A DNA stretch of 64,000 bases from Bacteroidales bacterium UBA5281 (GCA_002410555.1 DHSR01000057.1:53239-117238), one strand, 5' to 3'. Counted from the stretch's first letter, positions 26,685 through 37,212 are shown. Numbers and translations are program-made. Notes: generated by a model not told the origin, from the sequence alone.

Positions 26685-29600
26685 TTAACGCATAATTACA
26701 ATGAGGTGATTTAAAATAACCTCTCCTTTTGAACTTACCCTAACCAGGTATGTACCTGCATTTAGCTGGCTTGCATCTATAGTGCAGGTAGCTTGACCGT
26801 CACCGTGCTGCTTGACAATGCGCTGACCATTCAACTGAAGTACTTCCACCGAATAATCATCCATTATGTCGCCGGGCACCTGCACAACAAAAGAAGTGTT
26901 GGCAGGGTTGGGGAATATCCGGATCATGTCACGTTTAATGTCTTCCAGTCCGAGCCCGCTTCCTTCTTGTTCAAGTACCACCATTTGGGGGGCTGCACCC
27001 TGTGCTTGGATGGTTATAAGCGATGATCGCATCTGGGTAGAGCCATTGCCCTGATAATTCACCAGTACATTTCCGCTGCCATTACCCGAAAGTGTTACGC
27101 TGAGCCAGGCAGAATCAGCCGAAGCAGTCCAGGAAGTGTTTGATATTACATCAAAGGAAACCTGCCCCGGAGCAGAAGATACCTGCTGTATAGGTGGGCT
27201 AACAATCAGCAGCGTGTCGGCGGCCTGCTGCTCCAGCATTACATCCTGCGAGAGTTGCAAGCCACTTACCACAAGGATTGCATTGCGTGGCTCCAGTGAA
27301 ATGTTTTGTTCCACATTTACACTTAAAGTTTCATTATTGGTAATTTCAGGCGTTGCCCAATCAGCATCAGAAATAACCGCCCAATCGAAATTGGCTTCCA
27401 CAGTATAGGTAACAGTGCCGGCAGTGCTGGCCGTTTGCTGGCTTGTCGGACTTACTCTCAGCACAGCAACAGCAGCTTCCTGACTTAAAGTTAACTCAAC
27501 GGGAGCAGCAGGTTCGGGAGCCACAACAGTAAAGGTGGCGGTTCGCAAATATGCACTTTCATTGGCCTGATATTCAGCAACGATGGTACCATTCCCTGTT
27601 CCCGACGCATTGACTTCGACCCATGGGTAACTTCCACTTACCGTCCAGGGAGCATTGGAAGAAACCGAATAGGATACTGTTCCTGCAAGAGAATCAACGG
27701 TGTAGGCGAGAGGAGTTATGGTTAGATAGGCCGGACTGCCGGTCTGGTTTAGAATTACGGTCACTGGATCCAGTCCGGGAGCAGTTACCACAATATTTGC
27801 CGTTCGTGGAAGTGTCAGGCTGTTTTCATTAAATTCTACCAATATACTGCCATCGCCATCGCCTGATGGGGTATAAGCAATCCAGTCTGCAGTACTACTT
27901 ACCTGCCAGGTGGTATTTGAAGTAACCGCAAAGCTAGTGGTACCTGCTTCAGAGGAAACTTCTATCATTTCGGGATTAACCGTAAGTGTGGGAGGAGCCG
28001 ACAGGGTGGTTTCTTCTGTTACGGTTCCAGCAGAATAATCCAATTCATCGTTCACTGAAAATGCCGTGTAATGATAAGTGGTTGACGGAAGCAGGTCTGC
28101 ATGTGTAAATTCATTGTTGCTGCCTGTATAAAGTACAGTTCCCCCACCGGACAATACATCGCCCGGCTGGTAAATTACACCGGCTACGGGCATTCCTGTT
28201 ACTCCGGCAGACCATACCAACATTACATCGTCGCCATTGGCATTGGGTTGCCAGGTGAGTTCAATTTCTGTATCGCTTATCGCCTGAGCCGTTAAATCAA
28301 TGGGTTGATCCACCAGCGAAACGCAGGTAATGGAAGCTTCCCAACCGGGAGCAACTGTGCTGGCATTGCTGCTGAATACAAAGGTAAGTGCGCCATGAAT
28401 GTTGTCGGCGGTTATGGTCCCGGGTGAATCGGTTCCGCACCAGGTGCCAATGGCGGAAGAAAACGCTGAACGTCCGTTGTAAATGGTTAATTTATCGCTG
28501 CTGCAATTGTTTGAAGTCTGCAATTCGAACGTACTGAAAGTTACACTTACCTGATTTCCAGGATACGATGGATTAAAAGTAGTGGTTAGGTTCTGGTTAT
28601 TGCCATAATTATTTTCAGGGCCTCCTGAATCATAGAACGTTCCGGAGCAGGTGGTAATGCTCTGGTTTTTCATGGTAAATACATCATCTGTAACAGTAAT
28701 ATAGTTCGTTTTTACTTCTGTAAATGATCCGTTTACCGTAAGGGTAATTGTTTTTTGACCAGTAGATTCATAAATTACCAGATGCGGGCCTGCTCCGCTG
28801 GCGGTGGGAGGCTGTGCTCCTTCGCCAAAATTCCATTCCCAGGAGGTAACCTCGCAGGTGCTTTTATCGGTAATGATAACCGGATTGTTGATTACAATGG
28901 TGGTTGCATCGGCAGTAAACTGTGGATTGGCTTCATTTACATGAATGTAGTCCTCTCTAACGAGGGTATTGCTGCCAAGGTCGTTGGTTACGGTAAGTTC
29001 AACAGAATAAGTTCCCAATGTAGTGAACTGTATGATTGGGTTTTGAGAGTTGGAGGTTGTTCCATCCAAAAAGATCACATTGTCGGGAGTAAAACTCCAG
29101 TTCCATGCAGTGGGATTGCCTGAGCTTTCATCGGATAATGTTACTGTATCATTGAGACAGGGTAGGGTGGTGTTCACCTGAAATATAGCCAAAGGCCCTA
29201 AGGGACTGAAACTAAATCCTGCAATACGGGTTCTTTGTCCACCACTTACATACTGATTGGTATACCAGAAAGAATGATCATCTTCGGGATCGACACTCAT
29301 TAAGGAATAATCGCCCCAACGGTTGGCCCCGGTTTGTGAATTTGTACCACTCCAGATGTTGCCTTCAGCAATGTCCATAATGCCAGAGGCCTGCGCATAT
29401 TCTTCACGGGACTGCCCGGTATAACGGATGCCGGGATACTCAGTACTGCTTGAAATAGAATATCCCAGTGCAATTTCATTTTGCCCGTTCATAACTATAC
29501 TCCCCATCCAGCGTGAGTGCTCATCAGGTGCGTATGTGCCTTGTTGCCGAACAGTCCAGTCTCCACTGGTTTTACGCAATTCGTACCATCTGATACCGGC

Positions 29601-30782
29601 ATGGTTGGTGGCATCCACATCCACAGTGTGACAACAAACTATGGTTTGATAATCTCCAAAATTCCGGTACTGGGGGGCGTTCATCACTACCTGTGGAATG
29701 GCGTCAAGTTTCTGGCTGGTATTGGGTTGTTTAATGTTGTTCCAGTTATTACCAAAGTTACTGTCAAATGCAGCCACATCAATCTGTTGAACCCTGTTGA
29801 AAGTGGAATTAGAAGGAGTATTCCAGTCTACATCCAATTCGTAAATCCACAATTGATCAGTTCCTCCCGCAATGGCATCATCATTAAAGGCTATAAATAA
29901 ACCCGGTGCTCCGGCTGGTGCTGCAGGCCCGTCATTATCCAAAGGCGGAACCATCATAAATCCATCAATTGAAGTTGGTCGCCAGGGATTGTCAAAAGAA
30001 ACCATTTTCGGATTGGTACCGCCGGTAAGCATGATTTCACGCTGAAATACATATATATCAGTTCCGTTGGAGGTATTGGTTGCCATATAATAACCATCAG
30101 GCCAAATTCCGAATTTTTCATAATCGGGCATACCGCTCATGTTAAAACTATATTGATACCAGGCACCGGTTGGGTCATTGGTTTGGGAAACGGCTACCAA
30201 CATACGGTCAGGTGAGCCACAGAGAGAAAATTCAGCAGCCAGCCACCGGTCGGCCATTTCGTCATACAGCACAATGGGATCTCCATCATTGCAATTTGCA
30301 CCGGGCACTGATCCGAACAGTTGGTTCATATTTGTAGGGCCTGCCAGCAATTCACCTGACTTTGAGTAAATTGCATAGGTTGTATTTATGGTTTGCATAT
30401 AATGGCCGGGGCCGGCGGCACCATTACAGTCAGGTGGGAAATAAGGAGAAGTCTGCCCCTGAAAATTTACAGTCGGGTCTTCAAGCGGAATGCGGGTATT
30501 GCCCTGACTTTTTTGCCATACGGCATCCTCACCTTTGGGCAAGGCAGTGGATTCATAAGGAAAATATCTCAGCCGGAGTTTGGGATTAAGCAATTTGGCT
30601 TCGGCTTTCCCGGTCATCAGCGCCCACTCTGCTTCAGTTATCGGTGGGATGTCCTTCAGAGGCTTACTTATGCCAAGAAGCTGCCCTTCACCCAGGTTAT
30701 GTGGCTCAATAGGGCCTTGTTGCGCAAAAATCGGATGGATCGTAAATGTTATAGCGATCAAAAGTAATATTTTAACCTTCAT
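26685..30782 (-). CDS. Secreted BACON/PKD/CUB multidomain protein with T9SS type A CTD
   Basis: A 1365-residue protein. The signal peptide ends in IFAQQGP. Residues of about 100-540 form a large beta-rich domain of unknown family. PKD domains follow (TAWNWSFTPDN, WEWNFGEGAQPP), then a CUB domain (QSITTCSGTFYDSGG to WEASITCV) and a fibronectin type III domain (IDLTAQAISDTEIELTWQPN). Four BACON repeats come next, each with a V(S/D)S...TVS(Y)-type start and a W core (SNTTWQVSSTADW, SNAPWTVSGSYPW, ANFDWAVISDADW, SNTSWTASADSAW). The C-terminal 80 residues (IRIFPNPANTSFVVQ to GTYLVRVSSKG) are a T9SS type A sorting domain. It is probably surface-exposed and binds glycan or protein through the BACON region. 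Function unknown. Confidence 0.88.
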   Translation of the reverse strand: MKVKILLLIAITFTIHPIFAQQGPIEPHNLGEGQLLGISKPLKDIPPITEAEWALMTGKAEAKLLNPKLRLRYFPYESTALPKGEDAVWQKSQGNTRIPLEDPTVNFQGQTSPYFPPDCNGAAGPGHYMQTINTTYAIYSKSGELLAGPTNMNQLFGSVPGANCNDGDPIVLYDEMADRWLAAEFSLCGSPDRMLVAVSQTNDPTGAWYQYSFNMSGMPDYEKFGIWPDGYYMATNTSNGTDIYVFQREIMLTGGTNPKMVSFDNPWRPTSIDGFMMVPPLDNDGPAAPAGAPGLFIAFNDDAIAGGTDQLWIYELDVDWNTPSNSTFNRVQQIDVAAFDSNFGNNWNNIKQPNTSQKLDAIPQVVMNAPQYRNFGDYQTIVCCHTVDVDATNHAGIRWYELRKTSGDWTVRQQGTYAPDEHSRWMGSIVMNGQNEIALGYSISSSTEYPGIRYTGQSREEYAQASGIMDIAEGNIWSGTNSQTGANRWGDYSLMSVDPEDDHSFWYTNQYVSGGQRTRIAGFSFSPLGPLAIFQVNTTLPCLNDTVTLSDESSGNPTAWNWSFTPDNVIFLDGTTSNSQNPIIQFTTLGTYSVELTVTNDLGSNTLVREDYIHVNEANPQFTADATTIVINNPVIITDKSTCEVTSWEWNFGEGAQPPTASGAGPHLVIYESTGQKTITLTVNGSFTEVKTNYITVTDDVFTMKNQSITTCSGTFYDSGGPENNYGNNQNLTTTFNPSYPGNQVSVTFSTFELQTSNNCSSDKLTIYNGRSAFSSAIGTWCGTDSPGTITADNIHGALTFVFSSNASTVAPGWEASITCVSLVDQPIDLTAQAISDTEIELTWQPNANGDDVMLVWSAGVTGMPVAGVIYQPGDVLSGGGTVLYTGSNNEFTHADLLPSTTYHYTAFSVNDELDYSAGTVTEETTLSAPPTLTVNPEMIEVSSEAGTTSFAVTSNTTWQVSSTADWIAYTPSGDGDGSILVEFNENSLTLPRTANIVVTAPGLDPVTVILNQTGSPAYLTITPLAYTVDSLAGTVSYSVSSNAPWTVSGSYPWVEVNASGTGNGTIVAEYQANESAYLRTATFTVVAPEPAAPVELTLSQEAAVAVLRVSPTSQQTASTAGTVTYTVEANFDWAVISDADWATPEITNNETLSVNVEQNISLEPRNAILVVSGLQLSQDVMLEQQAADTLLIVSPPIQQVSSAPGQVSFDVISNTSWTASADSAWLSVTLSGNGSGNVLVNYQGNGSTQMRSSLITIQAQGAAPQMVVLEQEGSGLGLEDIKRDMIRIFPNPANTSFVVQVPGDIMDDYSVEVLQLNGQRIVKQHGDGQATCTIDASQLNAGTYLVRVSSKGEVILNHLIVIMR

Positions 30783-30823
30783 GGGTTTGTTTGTGTTTGG
30801 GGTGAGTTTGTGAATAGCGTGGC

Positions 30824-30831
30824 CAAAAGTA
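30824..30831 (-). promoter_or_regulatory. Putative -7 box for the BACON-domain gene
   Basis: TACTTTTG on the minus strand matches TAnnTTTG, 41 bases before the ATG at 30782. Confidence 0.5.
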
Positions 30832-31103
30832 GCTTAAATGTTTTAAGTTTAAACGGAAAAAATGAGAGAAACTTCATTTTAATAGCTGCTCCTGTTCTTT
30901 TAATAAAAGCTGTAAGATAAACCAGTTTTTAATCACAGATGTTCATCTTAAAGCAAGGAACCCACGTTTTTTAGAAGACTTAATATAAAAACTCTTTTTC
31001 CCAACAGGTACGAAAATCTGCCTGAAGGCTCAGGACCTTACTGAGGTTTGTTCATTGATATGTGGTTTTTTAATTAATTGGGGATGCTTCGACCAGGCAT
31101 AAC
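30832..31103. other. Gap without a visible gene
   Basis: AT-rich sequence between the BACON-domain gene promoter and the restriction endonuclease remnant. I looked here for the methyltransferase partner and saw no coding trace. Confidence 0.4.
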
Positions 31104-31924
31104 TGGCATTGCCCGACAATTAATCGAACCAGCGTAAATCTAAGGCATTATGGCCTTCGTAAATAAAAATTATGGTAAATCATACGCCCCAAACACAAGA
31201 GAAACATTTAGAAGGCAAGTGCTTCACCAATTCGTTCAAGCAAGAGTAGTTGATTATAATCCAGACAATCCAGGTCTTCCGGTCAAGGCCCACGAGCAAA
31301 TTATGCCTTGACATCTGAAGTTTTGGAAGTCGTAAAAGCATATAAAACAAGAAATTGGAAAAAGGCTTTGAAAAACTTCATTAATACCGTTGGAAAACTT
31401 TCGGAGGTCTATTTGAAAGAACGAGCATTGATTCAGATTCCAGTAGTACTTCTAAACGGAAAAAATTCTAAAACTTTCAGCAGGGAAACACAATGAAGTT
31501 CAAGCGGCAATTATAGAACAATTTGCCCCACGTTTTGCAAATGGCGGAATGCTTCTATTATTTGGGCGACACAGCTAAAAAGGATTTGTTTGTCGATGAG
31601 AAAGAACTTAAAAATTTGGGAATACCCATTGACCAACACAGCAAATTGCCTGATGTTGTAATTTATGACAATAAAAGAAAGTGGTTATTTCTCATTGAAG
31701 CCGTTACATCACATAGCCTTGTTTCTCCGAAACGACTATTAGAATTAGAACATTTTTTGGAAAACTGTAAGGTTGGAAAAATTTATGTAAAGGCTTTCCC
31801 TGGTATGACGGAGTTGAGGAAGCACTCAAATAATATAGCCTGGGAAACAGAAGTTTGGTTAATGGAAGTCCCTGACCATATGATACATTTTAACGGCAAC
31901 TGTTTTTTTATAGGCCTCAGATAA
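31104..31924 (+). pseudogene. Decayed BsuBI/PstI-type restriction endonuclease
   Basis: Conceptual translation across three frames gives a BsuBI/PstI-family enzyme: [114 protein letters not shown]. The reading frame is broken near 31145-31155, at about 31285 (one base lost), at the A-run 31460-31465 (one base gained) and at 31556-31561 (one base gained). No valid start is left. The PD...EAV catalytic segment lies in the longest remaining open stretch, 31523-31924. No cognate adenine methyltransferase is present on either side, so the remnant was probably left after the system was lost. Confidence 0.88.
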
Positions 31925-32110
31925 ATTTTTGAAAAACGAAAATAAAATTTACAACTAATTCCTGGCTTCTTTATGTAATTTTTCTAAACACAAACCGACA
32001 AAAAGCTTTATTTATCCGAAGACCGCTATATTCAGATAAACATTTCTGTTTTTTTATTTTCATACATTATAAACCTGAAACTTTTTTCAGGCAGTTAAGA
32101 TTACAAATGA

Positions 32111-32135
32111 GTTTTATTGTCATTTATAATAAAAC
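32111..32135. repeat. 8-bp inverted repeat upstream of a T9SS gene
   Basis: GTTTTATT (32111-32118) and AATAAAAC (32128-32135) form a perfect inverted repeat 54 bases before the ATG at 32189. It could be an operator or a weak hairpin. The rest of 31925-32188 shows no gene. Confidence 0.35.
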
Positions 32136-32188
32136 AGGCCCGTAATTTGTTATATGTGTTTATCTATTGAAGACCAATCATTCATATA

Positions 32189-34231
32189 ATGAATATTTAC
32201 AGCAAACATAATACTATTCTTGCAGTTGCTTTTATGTTATTGTGGCTGTTCACCTCTGCCAGGGTTTATGCACAACCACAGCCGGAACTGACCTGTGTGT
32301 CGGTGAATGAGAACGGTTCACTCTACGTTGGCTGGAACATCCCATCAGGTACTTTTGATGGCTTCCGGCTTTTTTATAAAAAAACCACCGAAGCCTTCTA
32401 TAATTCGCTTGACTTTTTGCCGACCATTACTTCGGGCAGCATTCCCGTAACGGATGCACAAACAGAGAAATACGATGTCTTTTTGATTACCTTCAATAAT
32501 TCTCCTGCTGCCAACAGCCCTGAATCCGTGCATCTTAACAATATGTTACTGGTTGTTTCGAACGGAGGCATAGGGTCGGGAATAGCCCGTCTGGACTGGT
32601 CGCCCATGAAAGCTGTGGGTGCTCCCGAATATATAATTTTGCGTTCTATGGACAATGTTAATTTCATAGAAATAGGAAGAAGTAACAGTTTAATATATTT
32701 TGATACCATAGAGGCTGTTTGCGATCTCAAAACAATCTATTACAAAATAGAAATCCCCCTTACCGGATGTTGGCCTCACTCTTCAACAGGCAGTGGTACT
32801 TTTAAAGATGATAACCGGCCCGAAGACCCCTCCATAACCTATGTGACCATAAACAATGGGCTGGCTGAAATCCACTGGGAGCACAGCCTTACCCCTGATG
32901 TGGATGGTTATATACTCGGTGTGAAAGATGGGGCAGCCTATCTGGATCACGACACTACAGACTTTGTAAACTTTATCATTGATGATTTTACTGACCGTCC
33001 TACCTACCGGTATCCTTGCGATGAATCGGTGACCTATGTTTTGCGTGCAAAGGATCAATGTGGCAATCAAAGTTCCGGTATTTTAAATTACAACCGGCTT
33101 CATCATACGATTTTAATTTCCGGTGAGATTGAATCCCATTGTAACCGGCAGGCCACGTTAACCTGGAACCACTATATAAGCATGGATCCGGAAGTTTCCA
33201 CTTACGAAGTATATCGTTCCGAAAATGGTAATATTGCTGAATTGGCTGGAAAGGTATCTGCCTCAGAAGCAGAGAGTTATACCTTTACCGATCCGCTCAT
33301 GTTGAGTAATGGAAGTTTATACACATATTGGGTAAAAGCAGTGAATGATGTCAATACCATCAGTTCCGAAAGTTGTCAGGTTTACCTCGCACCTGTAATT
33401 GAGTTTTTGACAGATTTCGATCTTAATCTGATAACTGTATCCAATGACAATTATATTGCAATGCAAGCCAGTGGCGCTCCCGATGAATTAATCGGAAAGG
33501 TAAATGTTTACCGGGGCACTTCACAATCTTCAGGGCTTCAACTGCTTTTTTCAAATAACTGGAGCAATAGTCCTGTTCAACTTTCTGATTATGACGCATT
33601 GGTACATGAATCAAGCTATTTCTATCAATTGGTAGCCACCGATGCCTGCGGTTATGAACTGGGCGAATCTCTGCTTTTCAGGAGTATTTTATTGGAACTG
33701 ACTCAGCCGGAAGATGAAAGCATTCGTCTGAACTGGAATGCCTTTATGGGTTGGGGCGATTACCTGAAAAATTATCAGGTCTATCGTTTTGACGGAGATA
33801 TTCCGGCTCCTGGATTTCCCAAACCGGTGCCGCCGGAGACATTGTTTTTTAATGATTTAATTTCAGAGGTAAGCCCGGGCATGGTTACTTACTATGTGGA
33901 AGCTGTGCATGAAGATGGTCGTAAAAGCCTGTCCAACACAGTAAGCCTGGTTCCTGAAGCTGAAGTTCTGGTGCCCACTGCCTTCCGAATAGGAGGATTT
34001 ACACCGCAATTCATACCCATACTCAAAAATGTGGAACCTACGGCTTACTTGTTTATGATTTATAACCATTGGGGGCAACTGGTATTTGAAACAACCAATG
34101 TTGAGGAGGGATGGGATGGAAGTATGAACGGCAGCCCATCACCACCGGGGGCCTATATATGGATGCTCAACTTTAGCGATTTCAATGGCAATAAAATTTC
34201 AAATAAGGGTGTGGTCACGATTGTTAAATGA
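32189..34231 (+). CDS. Secreted fibronectin-type III-like protein with T9SS type B-like CTD
   Basis: A 680-residue protein. The signal peptide ends in ARVYAQPQP (about residue 29). Repeated beta-sandwich segments of the fibronectin III type follow, each with a W or Y core and a closing YxVxA strand (GIARLDWSPMKAVGAPEYI, RQATLTWNHYISMDPEVSTY, SIRLNWNAFMGWGDYLKNY). The C-terminal part matches the gliding-motility CTD: VPTAFRIGG, FMIYNHWGQLVFETT, GWDGSMNGSPSPPGAYIW. The usual calcium-like motif after PTAF (PDGDGxND in the 21939 protein) is missing and reads FRIGGFTPQFIP. Surface role unknown. Confidence 0.8.
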   Translation: MNIYSKHNTILAVAFMLLWLFTSARVYAQPQPELTCVSVNENGSLYVGWNIPSGTFDGFRLFYKKTTEAFYNSLDFLPTITSGSIPVTDAQTEKYDVFLITFNNSPAANSPESVHLNNMLLVVSNGGIGSGIARLDWSPMKAVGAPEYIILRSMDNVNFIEIGRSNSLIYFDTIEAVCDLKTIYYKIEIPLTGCWPHSSTGSGTFKDDNRPEDPSITYVTINNGLAEIHWEHSLTPDVDGYILGVKDGAAYLDHDTTDFVNFIIDDFTDRPTYRYPCDESVTYVLRAKDQCGNQSSGILNYNRLHHTILISGEIESHCNRQATLTWNHYISMDPEVSTYEVYRSENGNIAELAGKVSASEAESYTFTDPLMLSNGSLYTYWVKAVNDVNTISSESCQVYLAPVIEFLTDFDLNLITVSNDNYIAMQASGAPDELIGKVNVYRGTSQSSGLQLLFSNNWSNSPVQLSDYDALVHESSYFYQLVATDACGYELGESLLFRSILLELTQPEDESIRLNWNAFMGWGDYLKNYQVYRFDGDIPAPGFPKPVPPETLFFNDLISEVSPGMVTYYVEAVHEDGRKSLSNTVSLVPEAEVLVPTAFRIGGFTPQFIPILKNVEPTAYLFMIYNHWGQLVFETTNVEEGWDGSMNGSPSPPGAYIWMLNFSDFNGNKISNKGVVTIVK

Positions 34232-34444
34232 GAAGATCGTTGTCGAAACATTAGTGAGCGGCTTTCATTGCCATTATTAGAGAACTGACGGGTTGTCACT
34301 AGCCCATAAAAAATGATCCAAAACTTTAACAATATTTATTTGCAGCCAGATGGCTGTAAGTTTTAGAGGTATTCCCTGTTTTGGGTTTCTTAAGCCCGGC
34401 TCAATAACTATTGGCGGGTCAACCACAATCCATCATTGGTTTCT

Positions 34445-36874
34445 TTAATTGCCCCTGGGCTTGGAGACTGATTTATTTTTAACATATTTTTCCAGCCAGG
34501 TATCGGTTTCCCATAACATGTGAAGTATATTTTCACGGGCGTTGTAGCCATGACTTTCATAAGGCAGCAACACCAGACGGGCCGTACCGCCCAATCCTTT
34601 AATAGCTCCAAAAAGTCGTTCGCTTTGCAGGGTAAAGGTGCCGGGGTTGTTGTCTGCATCGCCGTGAATGAGCAACAGTGGCTCATTGATTTTATCGGCA
34701 TGCACAAAAGGCGACATGGTGAGGTAAACTTCGGGTGCTTCCCAGAAAGTACGTTCTTCGGCCTGAAAGCCGAAGGGTGTAAGACTTCGGTTATAGGCAC
34801 CGCTACGGGCAATGCCGGCCGCAAACAAGTCAGAATGGGCCATAAGATTAGCGGTCATAAATGCTCCATAAGAGTGACCGCCTATGGCTACCCTGTCGCG
34901 GTCGGCCACACCCCTTTCCACAGCATAATCAATGGCTGCCGCTGCATTGCCAACCAGTTGATCTACAAATGAATCGTTGGGCTCTTCTTCCCCTTCTCCG
35001 ATAATGGGAAAATCTGCATCGTCCATAATGGCATAACCTCTGGCTGCCCAATAAATGGGAGATCCATAATAAAGCTGAACAAAGGTATGGGGCGATTCTT
35101 TAATCTGGCTCGCCTGCTGCGCATCTTTATATTCACGCGGATAAGCCCACATTAACATGGGAAGCGGGCCATCTTTTTCCTTGTCATAGCCGGCTGGCAG
35201 GTATAAGGTAGCTGAAAGTTCAACACCATCGTTACGTGTGTAATGCACCCTTTCCTTACTCACATTCATAAAGGATGCGTAAGGATTGGGAAAGCTGGTA
35301 ACCGGCTCAATTTTGGACGCTGTTCTTATGTAGAAATTAGGATTAACATCTTTACTTTCTATGGAAGTAATCATTTTTCGCTTTTCAGGATCAATTATCC
35401 TTACAATGGACTCGTAGGTAGATTTGCCATCAGCCTGCCAGAGCCTTGTGGTGGACAATGTCTTGATGTTAAAACGGTCAATGAATGGCCTGTTTCCTTC
35501 CGGACCATAGCCTTCGCCCTGAAGGTAGAGACTTTTTCCATCAGATGAAATCCACAACACCTGTTCATTAAATTGGTTTTTGCGGGTGAGAAAGCTGCCC
35601 GGATTACCATAATAGTCTTCTGAAGAACGGTCGTAGATAATTTGCAGATTTCGGTTTTCTTCACCGGGGTTGATTTTATATGTTGTCGTTTTTCTGGTTT
35701 TCCACCAGTAATCATACAAAATGGCAATATGTTCGTTTCCCCATGTAATGCCGGCATACCGGTTGGGAATAGCGGCGAGAAGCTGAGGGGTATCTGTAAA
35801 CGGGGCATCTAACTGATAAACATGATCACGGATTTGCTGATCATTGGCCGGATCGCCACCATCCTGAGCTTCGGCCCACACAAGTGTTGCCGGCTGGTCT
35901 GCGCGCCAGGAGATATAGCGTTTGCCTGTTTCTACAGCATCAAAACCGGAGGGAAGAGCTTCAAGCAGCGGCCTCAGATAGAAATTCCGGATAAATTGTC
36001 CTTCCGCAGAATAAAGGTCATACGACATTGAAAAGCGGTATTGAGGTACAATATAGGAATAGGGCCGTTGTATGGTTTGTACCAAAAGGTAATTGCCTGC
36101 CGGCGAAAAATTAAGTGATTGATAATTGGCCACGGGCAAAAAGGGGCTATTGCTGCCATCAAGTGTTACCTTTACGATTTCAGCCTGAGTATAATATTCA
36201 TATTCTGCCTCATCGGCCGGGTTGCGGAGTAAATCCTGAAAAGTGCGGGCAGGTGCTTTCTGACCAGTGGTCTCCTGAATTGTAGGGCCTTCTGGCAATA
36301 CCTTGTTTTTTGCCAGGGCTGATCTTTGTTTTGGGAGTTGCTTTACCAATAGCGCTTTTGAGTTAGGAACCCACACATAGGGTGATCCGGAAGCTGCATT
36401 CAGGTTGGATGCCAGTTTTAATGCCCGGGCAGTAGTCAAATCAACCATCCAAAGTTCAGTGCCATCCGCCAGAGTATTGGTAAAAGTGAGTATAGATTCA
36501 TCGGGCGAGAATGCTATGTCAGCAATACGCAATGTGGTGGGAAGACCCGAGATAGTTAAATAAGTATCACTTTCTATCAGTTTAATCTTTAAACCATAAT
36601 AAACAGTTTGACGTGACCTGCCATTGGTCTGCGGATTGATGCGTAGTCCAGCAAGTCTTACTTCATCTTCTGCCAGTTCGTCAAGTGTTTTAAAAGCTTT
36701 GCGCTCGAAAAAAGCCATATATTTATTGCGCGAATCTATTCTCACAGCCGGACGCGGCTGTATGTCAACCAATTCTAAAATTTCAGGCGGTGGCAATTGA
36801 TAAGGCTGATTGGTTTGCGCCAATAGGAAGTTGCCCATAAGAGTGAAAATTAAAATTGAAAAAAATTTTTTCAT
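34445..36874 (-). CDS. S9 family serine peptidase (S9D, glutamyl endopeptidase-like)
   Basis: An 809-residue exported enzyme. The signal peptide MKKFFSILIFTLMGNFLLAQ is followed by a beta-propeller (about residues 30-560) and an alpha/beta hydrolase domain. The nucleophile lies in GGHSYGAFMTAN (Ser at about residue 667), the acid in HGDADNNPG and the His in ESHGY. The wording of the nucleophile elbow and the YPREYKDAQQASQ region fit the S9D subgroup, related to plant glutamyl endopeptidase, better than dipeptidyl peptidase IV. It is probably periplasmic and degrades peptides. It is a single-gene unit with its own -7 box. Confidence 0.88.
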   Translation of the reverse strand: MKKFFSILIFTLMGNFLLAQTNQPYQLPPPEILELVDIQPRPAVRIDSRNKYMAFFERKAFKTLDELAEDEVRLAGLRINPQTNGRSRQTVYYGLKIKLIESDTYLTISGLPTTLRIADIAFSPDESILTFTNTLADGTELWMVDLTTARALKLASNLNAASGSPYVWVPNSKALLVKQLPKQRSALAKNKVLPEGPTIQETTGQKAPARTFQDLLRNPADEAEYEYYTQAEIVKVTLDGSNSPFLPVANYQSLNFSPAGNYLLVQTIQRPYSYIVPQYRFSMSYDLYSAEGQFIRNFYLRPLLEALPSGFDAVETGKRYISWRADQPATLVWAEAQDGGDPANDQQIRDHVYQLDAPFTDTPQLLAAIPNRYAGITWGNEHIAILYDYWWKTRKTTTYKINPGEENRNLQIIYDRSSEDYYGNPGSFLTRKNQFNEQVLWISSDGKSLYLQGEGYGPEGNRPFIDRFNIKTLSTTRLWQADGKSTYESIVRIIDPEKRKMITSIESKDVNPNFYIRTASKIEPVTSFPNPYASFMNVSKERVHYTRNDGVELSATLYLPAGYDKEKDGPLPMLMWAYPREYKDAQQASQIKESPHTFVQLYYGSPIYWAARGYAIMDDADFPIIGEGEEEPNDSFVDQLVGNAAAAIDYAVERGVADRDRVAIGGHSYGAFMTANLMAHSDLFAAGIARSGAYNRSLTPFGFQAEERTFWEAPEVYLTMSPFVHADKINEPLLLIHGDADNNPGTFTLQSERLFGAIKGLGGTARLVLLPYESHGYNARENILHMLWETDTWLEKYVKNKSVSKPRGN

Positions 36875-36905
36875 AACAGAGGATTAAGCTGGTTTATTCT
36901 TTGGA

Positions 36906-36913
36906 CAAAAGTA
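36906..36913 (-). promoter_or_regulatory. Putative -7 box for the S9 peptidase gene
   Basis: TACTTTTG on the minus strand matches TAnnTTTG, 31 bases before the ATG at 36874. Confidence 0.5.
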
Positions 36914-37065
36914 CGAAAAAGGGTGATGAATGATGGTAACAGTGGTGAAAAATCTCCTGTAAGCGCACCCTATCCTTTATCTGGCAGTTTAAAATTAGGA
37001 AAATTTAACAATAATAATTCAATTGGTTTTTATTAAAGATATGCGGCCAATGCACAGTGTTTTTG

Positions 37066-37087
37066 TTATTAATAAATTGATAATCAA
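37066..37087. promoter_or_regulatory. Two adjacent small palindromes upstream of IMP dehydrogenase
   Basis: TTATTAATAA (37066-37075) and TTGATAATCAA (37077-37087) lie 140 bases before the chosen start. They could be an operator. No regulator is known to me for this sequence. The surrounding 36914-37204 has no gene. Confidence 0.3.
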
Positions 37088-37204
37088 TAAGATGGAGATG
37101 TGTGGGAGGGCCATGAGGTCATCCCGTGAGCAGTTTAAAGAGGCGAAGATGGTTTTTAATAGCTTGTGCCTAAAACCGGAGCTAAGTTGGACACCTATTT
37201 TTCA

Positions 37205-37212
37205 TAACTTTG
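37205..37212 (+). promoter_or_regulatory. Putative -7 box for IMP dehydrogenase
   Basis: TAACTTTG matches TAnnTTTG, 14 bases before the ATG at 37227. A TTG at 37187-37189 may act as a -33 element with short spacing. The position supports the short start of the gene. Confidence 0.5.
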
